Source: Bradyrhizobium sp. (GTDB taxonomy: Bacteria > Pseudomonadota > Alphaproteobacteria > Rhizobiales > Xanthobacteraceae). Taken from it: a stretch of 7,182 nucleotides of DNA. The position numbers were made by a program, and so were the translations under genes. The DNA lies in NCBI GenBank assembly GCA_028290165.1, contig JAQGKJ010000044.1, forward strand, positions 1 to 7,182, written 5' to 3'. Positions within the stretch are counted from its first letter, which is position 1, and each line of letters starts with the position of its first letter. The notes under the pieces are model-generated. The model saw nothing but the letters and a program-made list of their open reading frames with translations. It ran no database searches and was not told the DNA's origin. This document shows positions 1 through 6,639 of this stretch, one piece after another.

Positions 1-1210
1 CTTGCTCGATGGTCATGCCGTCGAGGAAGCGCGAATTGATCATGCGGCCATCGCCGTCAAAGGCGGTGTCCGTAATCACGAAGGCGGCCGGATCGACGTC
101 CGGCGGGCACACCACGGGCGTGTTGCCGAGGCCGTATTTATTGACGAAATCGAGGTCGCGCTGGTCGTGCGCCGGGCAACCGAAGATGGCGCCGGTGCCG
201 TATTCCATCAGCACGAAATTGGCGACATAGACCGGCAGCTTCCAGTTCTCGTCGAACGGATGGATCGCCTTGATGCCGGTGTCGAAACCAAGCTTCTCCT
301 GGGTATCGATGATCTCCTGCGCGGTGCCGTGACGTTTGGCTTCGGCGATGAATTCGGCGAGTTTTGGATTATTTGCGGCCGCCGCCTGCGCCAGCGGATG
401 ATCCGGCGCGATCGCCATGAATTTCGCGCCGAACAGCGTGTCATGCCGCGTGGTAAAAATCTTCATCTCGCTCTCACCGGCCAGCGTCGTGGCCGGATCG
501 AGCGCGAAGCGAATCAGCATGCCTTCGCTGCGTCCGATCCAGTTGCGCTGCATCAGGCGCACCTTGTCGGGCCAGCGATCCAGCGTATCGAGCGCGTCCA
601 GCAGCTCTTGTGCGTACTTGGTGATCTTGAACACCCACTGGCTCATCTCGCGCTGCTCGACGACGGCACCCGAGCGCCAGCCGCGGCCGTCGATCACCTG
701 CTCGTTGGCGAGCACGGTCATGTCGACCGGATCCCAGTTGATCTTGCGCTTCTCGCGTTCGGCAAGCCCCGCGCGCAGGAAATCCAAAAACATCTTCTGC
801 TGGTGTTTGTAATAAGAGGGATCGCAAGTCGCGAACTCGCGCGACCAGTCGAGCGACAGCCCGATCGAGCGCAGTTGTTTCTTCATCGCCGCAATGTTGT
901 CGTAGGTCCAGGCCTTCGGCGCCACCTTGCGCTCGATCGCGGCGTTCTCCGCCGGCAGCCCGAACGCGTCCCAGCCCATCGGATGCAGCACGTTGAAACC
1001 CTTGGCGCGCATGAAGCGCGCCAGCACGTCGCCGAGCGTATAGTTTCGGACATGGCCGATATGGATGCGCCCGGACGGATAGGGGAACATCTCCAGCACG
1101 TAATATTTCGGCCGCGGATCGTCGTTTTTGGAGGCGAAGATCGCCTTTTCGTCCCACTGGCGTTGCCAGCGCGGCTCGGATTCGCGGGCGTTGTAGCGTT
1201 CGGAGGTCAT
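1..1210 (-). CDS. leuS: Leucyl-tRNA synthetase, N-terminal half (cut by window edge)
   Basis: Class I aminoacyl-tRNA synthetase that attaches leucine to tRNA-Leu in the cytoplasm. Reading back from the ATG at 1210-1208 gives 403 residues starting [16 protein letters not shown]; a full LeuRS is about 860-880 residues, so the anticodon-binding half and the KMSKS motif lie outside the window. Seen directly: the class I HIGH signature (residues 50-53), followed by VRNYT and a [10 protein letters not shown] block typical of LeuRS. The CP1 editing domain has its threonine-rich motif TTRHDTLFG at 253-261, and HDQRD at 348-352, whose last Asp probably matches E. coli Asp345. Position 256 is His where the motif usually has Pro. 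The Shine-Dalgarno upstream is weak; this ATG is chosen because the protein begins at the usual distance before HIGH. A very long open frame on the opposite strand (2-1363) is a shadow of this gene. Identity is near certain. Confidence 0.97.
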   Translation of the reverse strand, partial: MTSERYNARESEPRWQRQWDEKAIFASKNDDPRPKYYVLEMFPYPSGRIHIGHVRNYTLGDVLARFMRAKGFNVLHPMGWDAFGLPAENAAIERKVAPKAWTYDNIAAMKKQLRSIGLSLDWSREFATCDPSYYKHQQKMFLDFLRAGLAEREKRKINWDPVDMTVLANEQVIDGRGWRSGAVVEQREMSQWVFKITKYAQELLDALDTLDRWPDKVRLMQRNWIGRSEGMLIRFALDPATTLAGESEMKIFTTRHDTLFGAKFMAIAPDHPLAQAAAANNPKLAEFIAEAKRHGTAQEIIDTQEKLGFDTGIKAIHPFDENWKLPVYVANFVLMEYGTGAIFGCPAHDQRDLDFVNKYGLGNTPVVCPPDVDPAAFVITDTAFDGDGRMINSRFLDGMTIEQ

Positions 1211-1471
1211 GGAATCGTAGGGCTTTTTCGTGGATTCGCGTCCGGTCAAAATGAGCGCGGACTAGGCCATAAAAGACTGCGATGGGTCAATGGGTTGGGG
1301 CTTGTCGAGGCGCCGTTGGCGGCATTCCGAAGACCAAACTTGATTCTTACGCAGTGGTCATGAAAGGCCGGCCGACTGCGCGGCTCGGTCTGATTGAGGT
1401 GCGATTAAGGGTTCCGTGAGACATTTGCCGTCGAAACGGAATCAGTCCAACAGATGGGGATCATCTAAATC

Positions 1472-2529
1472 GTGACTGTCGACGCGCTTGACGAGGTTGA
1501 TTTCGAGTACGCGACGTCCGTCGCGGAAAAAGCCACGCGATCCATGGCACAGCAGCGCGTGCCGTCGACGCCCAACAATTTTCAGGTCTGGTTCAAGTAT
1601 TCCGTCGGCACGGCGTCCGATCTCAAGCGGGCGGTCGATATCCTCATCGGCAACAAGCGACAGTTCGACGGCGCAACAAATCACGATCTGTTTGTGACCT
1701 ATATCGGATCGCACGCCGGCGACGACGCAGCCGTCGACAGCGTTTCACAACAGCTGCATTCGGTCATGGCCTCCGCCAAAAAATTTCTGACAGCCGCGAT
1801 CGCCGATAACCGCTCGCAGATCCGGGCCATCAGCGATGTCGCCGGCCGGAGCGAAGCCGGCCTTGATCCCAAATTGCTCGTCGAGAACTTGATGAACGAG
1901 CTGGCGAAAGCCGCTACGCGCGCAACCAGGCTGGAGACGAGCTTCGTTGAGAAAACGCGTGAGCTCGACATGATCCGCGAATCCCTGAGCAAATCGGAGG
2001 AGCGCGCCCGGACCGATACGCTCACGGGTCTGCCAAACCGCCGGGCCCTCGAGGAGTTCTTTCGCAACGCCCAGATCGCGGCGATGGAAAGAGGCGATCC
2101 GCTCAGCGTCTTGCTGGTCGATATAGATCACTTCAAGAGGTTCAACGACAATTTTGGCCACGGCGTGGGCGATCAGGTGCTTCGATTGATGGCAACGGTC
2201 CTGCGGGAGCGTGTTCGAGAAGGCGATCTGCCGGCCCGCTATGGCGGCGAAGAACTCATTGCGGTGCTGCCCGATGCCGAACTCGCAGCCCGCGAGGCAG
2301 TTGCCGAGCGTCTTCGTCGCGCGATCGCAGAGTGTCGCATTACGCGCCGTTCGACGGGAGAGTTCTTTCCAGTATCACGGTCTCCGTCGGTGTGGGACAG
2401 TTTCAGCCCGGCGAGTCGATGACGGATTTGATCGAGCGATGCGACCGCGCGCTTTATGTTGCCAAAAGAACGGGGCGTAACCGGGTCGTGACCGAGAACG
2501 AACTTGTTTCTGAACTGGCAACGGGTTAG
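1472..2529 (+). pseudogene. Soluble GGDEF diguanylate cyclase, frameshifted near the 3' end
   Basis: Would make cyclic di-GMP from two GTP in the cytoplasm. The GTG-started frame runs 1472-2422 (316 codons) and holds an N-terminal helical region without membrane segments (about 1-140), a likely coiled-coil linker (about 140-178), DTLTGLPNRRAL (182-193), the metal-binding VDIDHFK (216-222), an inhibitory I-site RxxD (249-252) exactly five residues before GGEEL (258-262). After about residue 297 the frame gives non-GGDEF sequence and ends early. The expected end of the domain (ITVSVGVGQF, then LIERCDRALYVAKRTGRNRVV) continues in the next frame to the TAG at 2527-2529. Adding one base near 2360-2364 (GAG-TTC to GAG-GTT-C) restores a 352-residue protein, so a single-base deletion is the simplest reading. 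The truncated form lacks the last strands and helix of the domain and is probably inactive. A sequencing error would give the same picture. The GTG start is plausible but has only a distant purine stretch (GGGGA, 1456-1460). Confidence 0.85.
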
Positions 2530-4217
2530 CTCGCCAGCGCCACCGCGTCATCCGTCATCCGCACAAACCCATGCTCGACCACGGCGTTGCGGCCGCGGTG
2601 CTTGGCGGCGTAGAGGGCGGCGTCCGCAGCCTCGATCAGGTCGCCCGGCCGCTGGCTGTCGTTGGGTTTGGTGCAGGCGACGCCGACGCTGACGGTGACG
2701 ATCTGGTAGCTCGAGGTGCTATGAGGCATCGCGAGCCTCTCGACCGCGGTGCGCACCATCTCGCCGATCTCGAGCGCCCGCTTCGCGTCGGTGTTCGGCA
2801 GCAACAGGCAAAATTCCTCGCCGCCATAACGCCCGGCAGAGCCCATGGTATCGGCGGCAATGCCAGCCAGCGTTTCGCCGAGCCTGGTAAGGCAGGCGTC
2901 GCCCTCGGGATGGCCATAGCTGTCGTTGAACAGCTTGAAGTGATCGACGTCGATCATCAGAAGCGACAGCTCGCCGTCATATTGCTGCGCCTTCATCCAT
3001 TCGAAGTCGAGCCGGCTCTGGAAACCGCGCCGGTTGGCAAGCCCGGACAGCATGTCGATCGACGCGATCACGGTCAGCCGGTCATTGGTGGCGACCAGTT
3101 CGCGCTCGCGCTGGCCAAGCTGCGCCGCCATAGCGTTGAAGGCGCGGGCCAAGGGTACGAATTCGGCCGGCAGCCGGCCCGGTGCCGCACGCACCGACCA
3201 GTCGCCCTGGCCGAAGCGTTTTGCCATCGCCGCGATGACCTCGATCGGTTCGATGATCAGCTTCTCCGCGGCGACCAATGCGCCAAGCAGCACGAACAGG
3301 CAGACGAACCCGAGTTGCAGATAGGCGGTGCGGATCTCGCGATTGATCGCGGCGGACACCTTGGCTTCATCGATCGAGACGATCAGCCGCGTTTCGGTGC
3401 CGAGAATGCGCGCAAAATTGACGGTGCGTTTCGATCCGTCGACGGCGACGAACGAAAGCGAGCCTTGCGGCTGTTCCGAACCGAGCGCCTTTTCGGCAAC
3501 GGCTGACAACAGCGGCACGGTATCCAGTCCGCGGCCGATCATACTGGCCTCGTCCGCGGGCGCCGCCAGCACGGTTCCCGTGCTATCGACCAGCACGGCT
3601 GAAATGCCCGGGCGACCGCCGAGATTATTCATGAGCTTCGACAACCAGTCCAGATTGACAGTCGCGATAATGACGACTTCAACGCCTGCGTCGATGGCGG
3701 ATACCGGGTAGGCCGCGACCACGATGGGCTGGTTGTTGGATTTGGCGATCAGGAAGTCGCTGAAAACGAAATTGCGGGTCTCCTGCGCCTTTTTGAAAAA
3801 AGCCCGGTCGCTCAGATCGACGCCGACCAGCCTGTTGACCGTCGAGCATTCCACCCGCCCATCCTTGCCGACAATCGACAGGCCACGTATCCAGGGCAGA
3901 TTGGCCGGGACGCTGGCGCGCATGATGTCGCAACCGCGGCCGATGCCGCCCGCCGAGGCGCGGACATAGGCCGCCGATTTCAACAGTGTCTCGACTGACG
4001 AGATAACTTCGCTCTGGGCGTCGGCACTGTGCTGCGCGAGATTGGAGAACTCGGAAGACGCCAGCGAGACTTGTTTGCTGCGGGCGTCCTCGAGCGAACG
4101 GGCGCGTTCCAGCATCAAGGGCGCCACCAGGATCAGCGCCAGCAATGCCAGCCGCGCCCGAATCCCCAGAAGCTGCTTGAGTTTCACTCTTTTGCGGTTG
4201 AAACTAACGCGTGACAT
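2526..4217 (-). CDS. Membrane dCache-HAMP-GGDEF diguanylate cyclase
   Basis: Inner-membrane sensor predicted to make cyclic di-GMP in response to a periplasmic signal. Numbered from the longer possible ATG (4238): a basic start, TM1 about 27-43, a periplasmic region of about 260 residues with dCache-like features (SDRAFFKKA, then FSDFLIAKSNNQPIVVAAYPV at 159-179), TM2 about 307-324, a HAMP linker about 325-378, and GGDEF about 386-555. The GGDEF part carries DMLSGLANRRGF (395-406), MIDVDHFKLF, GGEEF (472-476), VTVSVGV and ALYAAKHRGRN, so catalysis looks intact. The I-site RxxD is absent: DTMG occupies that place. I prefer the second ATG (residue 8, 4217-4215; 563 residues) because GGGGA sits six bases before it, while the first ATG has no ribosome site. 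Its TAA (2526-2528) overlaps the stop of the convergent cyclase. The ligand cannot be told from sequence. Confidence 0.93.
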   Translation of the reverse strand: MSRVSFNRKRVKLKQLLGIRARLALLALILVAPLMLERARSLEDARSKQVSLASSEFSNLAQHSADAQSEVISSVETLLKSAAYVRASAGGIGRGCDIMRASVPANLPWIRGLSIVGKDGRVECSTVNRLVGVDLSDRAFFKKAQETRNFVFSDFLIAKSNNQPIVVAAYPVSAIDAGVEVVIIATVNLDWLSKLMNNLGGRPGISAVLVDSTGTVLAAPADEASMIGRGLDTVPLLSAVAEKALGSEQPQGSLSFVAVDGSKRTVNFARILGTETRLIVSIDEAKVSAAINREIRTAYLQLGFVCLFVLLGALVAAEKLIIEPIEVIAAMAKRFGQGDWSVRAAPGRLPAEFVPLARAFNAMAAQLGQRERELVATNDRLTVIASIDMLSGLANRRGFQSRLDFEWMKAQQYDGELSLLMIDVDHFKLFNDSYGHPEGDACLTRLGETLAGIAADTMGSAGRYGGEEFCLLLPNTDAKRALEIGEMVRTAVERLAMPHSTSSYQIVTVSVGVACTKPNDSQRPGDLIEAADAALYAAKHRGRNAVVEHGFVRMTDDAVALAS

Positions 4218-4223
4218 CTTCGT

Positions 4224-4228
4224 TCCCC
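4224..4228 (-). promoter_or_regulatory. Ribosome binding site deciding the dCache-GGDEF start
   Basis: On the minus strand GGGGA lies six bases upstream of the ATG at 4217-4215. It falls inside the frame if the upstream ATG at 4238-4236 were used, and that upstream ATG has no comparable purine-rich site. This is the reason for choosing the shorter protein. It is only a partial match to the GGAGG consensus. Confidence 0.45.
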
Positions 4229-4274
4229 GACCCCACATGCAAGGTAGAGAGAAGGGTTCAAGAAGCCTTTCCCG

Positions 4275-4314
4275 AACCCGGTAAAATTCGAGCTAACCCG
4301 TAAATCTACGAGCG
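4275..4314. repeat. Imperfect 20-bp tandem repeat between divergent genes
   Basis: Two adjacent 20-bp units, 4275-4294 (AACCCGGTAAAATTCGAGCT) and 4295-4314 (AACCCGTAAATCTACGAGCG). They share AACCCG, TAAA and CGAGC in the same order with a one-base offset, about 15 of 20 positions when a gap is allowed. They end ten bases before the yggS start and lie in the gap shared with the divergent cyclase. A 20-bp period is close to two helical turns, which would suit a protein binding on one face, but chance is possible. No function is assigned. Confidence 0.4.
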
Positions 4315-4323
4315 ACGGACGTC

Positions 4324-5013
4324 ATGGCGCCCCAAATTCCTTCGCCGATAACCGCGCATTTACCACACGGGCTTGCCACGGTGGAGCAAGAGATCGCGCG
4401 GGCGTGCAAGGAAGCGCGCCGCGATCGCGCGTCGGTGACGCTGATCGCGGTGTCCAAAACCTTCGATGCCGATACGATCGTGCCGGTTATCGACGCCGGA
4501 GCGCGCGTTTTCGGCGAGAATCGCGTGCAGGAAGCCAAGGCGAAGTGGCCAGGGTTAATGTCGGCTTACCCCGGCATCGCCCTGCATCTGATCGGGCCGT
4601 TGCAATCCAACAAGGCGAAAGAAGCCGTCGCCCTGTTCGACGCCATTCATTCGGTCGACCGTCCGAGCATTTGCGAAGCGTTAGCCAAGGAAATCATTTC
4701 CCAAAAGCGGCGGCCGCAATTGTTCGTCCAGCTCAATACCGGCGAGGAGCCGCAGAAGGCGGGCGTTGCGCCGGGCGAGGCCGACGGCTTCATTGCCGGC
4801 TGCCGCGACAAATATGGATTGGAAATTTCCGGCCTGATGTGCATCCCGCCGCTCAACGACGCCCCAGCGCCGCATTTCGCGCTGACCGCGAAGATCGCCG
4901 CGCGCAACGGCTTGAAGAATCTGTCGATGGGCATGAGCGCCGATTTTGCGATTGCGATCGCGTTCGGCGCGACGCATGTGCGCGTGGGTTCGGCGATCTT
5001 CGGGCAACGCTGA
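4324..5013 (+). CDS. yggS: YggS/PROSC-family pyridoxal phosphate homeostasis protein
   Basis: Cytoplasmic PLP-binding protein with the alanine-racemase-like TIM-barrel fold. The family has no known enzymatic activity and buffers vitamin B6 and keto/amino acid balance. The 229-residue product matches the usual 220-235. Seen directly: the PLP-lysine motif VSKTF with Lys45; the FGENRVQEA block (63-71); HLIGPLQSNK (88-97); the NTGEEPQKAG segment; and the phosphate-binding end LSMGMSADF (about 200-208) with HVRVGSAIFGQR at the C terminus. The ATG is preceded only by a weak purine stretch (ACGGA, 4315-4319). It is divergent from the membrane cyclase and ends 15 bp from the stop of the convergent hydratase. 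In many alphaproteobacteria yggS sits close to leuS (from memory), so the two cyclases may separate an older neighbour pair. Assignment is firm. Confidence 0.95.
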   Translation: MAPQIPSPITAHLPHGLATVEQEIARACKEARRDRASVTLIAVSKTFDADTIVPVIDAGARVFGENRVQEAKAKWPGLMSAYPGIALHLIGPLQSNKAKEAVALFDAIHSVDRPSICEALAKEIISQKRRPQLFVQLNTGEEPQKAGVAPGEADGFIAGCRDKYGLEISGLMCIPPLNDAPAPHFALTAKIAARNGLKNLSMGMSADFAIAIAFGATHVRVGSAIFGQR

Positions 5014-5028
5014 CGCCATCTCTCGGGC

Positions 5029-5811
5029 CTACTCGAACCTGACTGACACCCTGCCGATCGCGCCGAAATCGGCCTTGAACAGATCGCCTGACTGTATCGG
5101 CAGCGGCGGGTGGCAGGTGCCTGTGGTCACGACCTCGCCCGCTCTCAGCGTAATGCCAAGCCCGCGTAGTTCGTTGGCGAGCCATGTCAGTACGACCAGC
5201 GGGTCGCCGAGCACGTTCTTGCCGTGACCGGTGAATTGCTTTTCCCGCAGCGTGATGGGCTTCTCCTCGACGAGATCGAGCGCGCGCCAGTCCGACCTCG
5301 TGGGCGCGCCGAGCACGAACAAATGCGCGCAGGCATTGTCCGCGATGATCTGGGCTGCTCCCGCGCTGACGAAATCCGAAAACCTCGAATCCGGAATTTC
5401 GATCGCCGGATGCAGCGTGGCAACGGCATCGACAACCTCGCGCAAGCTGTAGGCCGACGATCGCGGCGGCAAATCGGTCTGCATGCGAACCGCGAATTCG
5501 GGCTCGGCGACGCGCATTTCATTTCCCGCCATTGAAGCCGTGCCGCCATCCGCAATCACCGTCTCGGTGAGGATGCGTCCCGCCATCGGGCCATCGACAT
5601 TGATGTGCTTTTGCCCCGCGCTGCTGGTGGCCGCGATCTTCCAGCCGAACAGTTTTCCGCTCGCGTGGTTTTCCAATCTCCCCTGGATCGCGTAAGCCTC
5701 CGTGCGGTCGCGCGGACGCAGCGACGCTTGGAGACCCGCGAACTTCGTTCCCGCGCGCCAGTGATCGCGCAGGATCCGTGACGCCGCCTCTATCTGATCT
5801 TTATCGAGCAT
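5029..5811 (-). CDS. MhpD-like 2-keto-4-pentenoate hydratase (FAH-related)
   Basis: Member of the 2-keto-4-pentenoate hydratase / 4-oxalocrotonate decarboxylase family (COG3971), which adds water to 2-hydroxypenta-2,4-dienoate in meta-cleavage pathways, or decarboxylates related oxo-acids, using a divalent metal. From the ATG at 5811-5809 (MLDKDQIEAASRILRD) the protein has 260 residues, the family norm. Seen directly: GWKIAATS with Lys58; the acidic metal pair in EPEFAVRM (Glu103, Glu105); a third likely ligand in AIEIPDSRF (Glu138); a C-terminal GDLFKADFGAIGRVSVRF. A TTG further upstream (5844-5842) would overlap the transpeptidase stop and add 11 residues; the ATG fits the family better. 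It follows the transpeptidase by 25 bp on the same strand, so co-transcription is likely. No other aromatic-degradation gene is in the window, so the true substrate is open, and hydratase cannot be told from decarboxylase here. Confidence 0.87.
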   Translation of the reverse strand: MLDKDQIEAASRILRDHWRAGTKFAGLQASLRPRDRTEAYAIQGRLENHASGKLFGWKIAATSSAGQKHINVDGPMAGRILTETVIADGGTASMAGNEMRVAEPEFAVRMQTDLPPRSSAYSLREVVDAVATLHPAIEIPDSRFSDFVSAGAAQIIADNACAHLFVLGAPTRSDWRALDLVEEKPITLREKQFTGHGKNVLGDPLVVLTWLANELRGLGITLRAGEVVTTGTCHPPLPIQSGDLFKADFGAIGRVSVRFE

Positions 5812-5836
5812 TGTTTTTGGTATCCCGAACGGGTGC

Positions 5837-6406
5837 TCACTCAATCACAATTCTGGTTTCCGGTCCCAGCCGCCGCAGCAATCGCAACATCGCGGATTTC
5901 GTCATCGCGATGCAGCCGGCGGTCGGCCCGAAATTCTCGCGCGCCAGATGCAAAAAGACCGCACTGCCGCGGCCGGCAATCCGCGGGGAGCTGTTGTGGT
6001 CGATCTCGACAATGAAATCATAGAGATGGTCTTCGCGCTTGAGCCGGTCGCCGTCGCGCCTCCGATTCAGCCGCACCGGCTGGTTATAGTGGCGGCTTGT
6101 GGGGTCTTCGCACCACGCATCTTCGGGCCCGATCGCGCGAGCGGCCAGGAACGTCCGCGGTCTCGGATGGCGGTCGGCGCGCCACCATAGCTGCCTTGGC
6201 CGGAACGTGCCCTTTGGGGTCCCGCCGTCGCCTTCGCGCTTGTTGGCCTTAATCCCGCCGCGTCCGAGCGCCACCGGTACGGTCTGCCCGCCCGCGGTCA
6301 TCCAGCCCCGGCGGGGGTTGCCGGCGGCCGCGCTGATTCGGATCGCGGAAAACGGCCGATCCCGCCGATGGGCCGTGTAAGTGTCTGAAACAAAATGACT
6401 TTCCAT
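5837..6406 (-). CDS. YkuD-fold L,D-transpeptidase-like protein (COG3786 type)
   Basis: 189-residue protein of the YkuD superfamily, whose members cross-link peptidoglycan or attach proteins to it through a catalytic cysteine. Seen directly: PVALGRGGIKANKREGDGGTPKGTF (about 44-68), typical of the COG3786 branch; RLKREDHLYDF (about 121-131); IDHNSSPRIAGRGSAVFLH, with His153; PTAGCIAMTK, with Thr162 and the likely catalytic Cys165. The classical SHGC(I/V)R ending is replaced by TAGCIAM, so the usual Arg is missing; I recall this as normal for the branch. No signal peptide or membrane segment is visible, which is odd for a periplasmic cell-wall enzyme. The ATG at 6406-6404 is the only reasonable start and has a weak ribosome site. 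First gene of a two-gene unit with the hydratase and divergent from the response regulator. Confidence 0.88.
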   Translation of the reverse strand: MESHFVSDTYTAHRRDRPFSAIRISAAAGNPRRGWMTAGGQTVPVALGRGGIKANKREGDGGTPKGTFRPRQLWWRADRHPRPRTFLAARAIGPEDAWCEDPTSRHYNQPVRLNRRRDGDRLKREDHLYDFIVEIDHNSSPRIAGRGSAVFLHLARENFGPTAGCIAMTKSAMLRLLRRLGPETRIVIE

Positions 6407-6624
6407 GCGAGTCGGAAGCCCTTGGTTGCTTCGTTGACGGCAAGCGTTCTATTTCACGCCATTACAGGACATTCATCCAAATGCCTGCGAATTCTGGAGT
6501 AGACTGCGGTTTGGCTTGTGAATCTGTAACAGACCCCTACCTCAATACGTACAAGGCCTGACGTAACCTGACTTCCCTAACTAAAATTCGGCTGAAGGCG
6601 CTTCCGCTTGCACCTGCCGGCCCC

Positions 6625-6631
6625 AAGAGGA
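6625..6631 (+). promoter_or_regulatory. Ribosome binding site of the response regulator
   Basis: AAGAGGA ends eight bases before the ATG at 6640-6642, a normal spacing and a good match to the anti-Shine-Dalgarno sequence. It supports this ATG as the start and is the strongest ribosome site in the window. Confidence 0.65.
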
Positions 6632-6639
6632 TTGTACCC

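Noticed and set aside
2..1363. Open frame of 453 codons on the plus strand opposite leuS
   Set aside because: The minus strand here encodes an unmistakable LeuRS. The plus-strand product has no recognisable motif and is rich in Arg, His and Val, as expected for an antisense shadow in GC-rich DNA.
1412..1441. Inverted repeat TTCCGT / ACGGAA upstream of the soluble cyclase
   Set aside because: Arms are only 6 bp with an 18-base loop, which is expected by chance in a gap this size, and there is no U-tract or known operator match.
1211..1471. TTGACC on the minus strand upstream of leuS as a -35 box
   Set aside because: No acceptable -10 sequence lies about 17 bases downstream.
2360..2371. Possible programmed -1 frameshift in the soluble cyclase
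   Set aside because: The zero-frame codons GAG TTC TTT CCA do not form an X XXY YYZ slippery heptamer, and I see no evident stem-loop just downstream. A deletion or sequencing error is simpler.
2571..3506. Open frame of 311 codons on the plus strand opposite the membrane cyclase
   Set aside because: It is antisense to clear GGDEF and HAMP motifs, and its composition is that of a shadow frame.
6407..6639. Promoter and operator candidates between the transpeptidase and response regulator, such as TTGGCT near 6511 and CTGTAACAG near 6524
   Set aside because: No -10 box lies at the right spacing, and the repeats have arms of only 4 bp, so nothing is strong enough to annotate.
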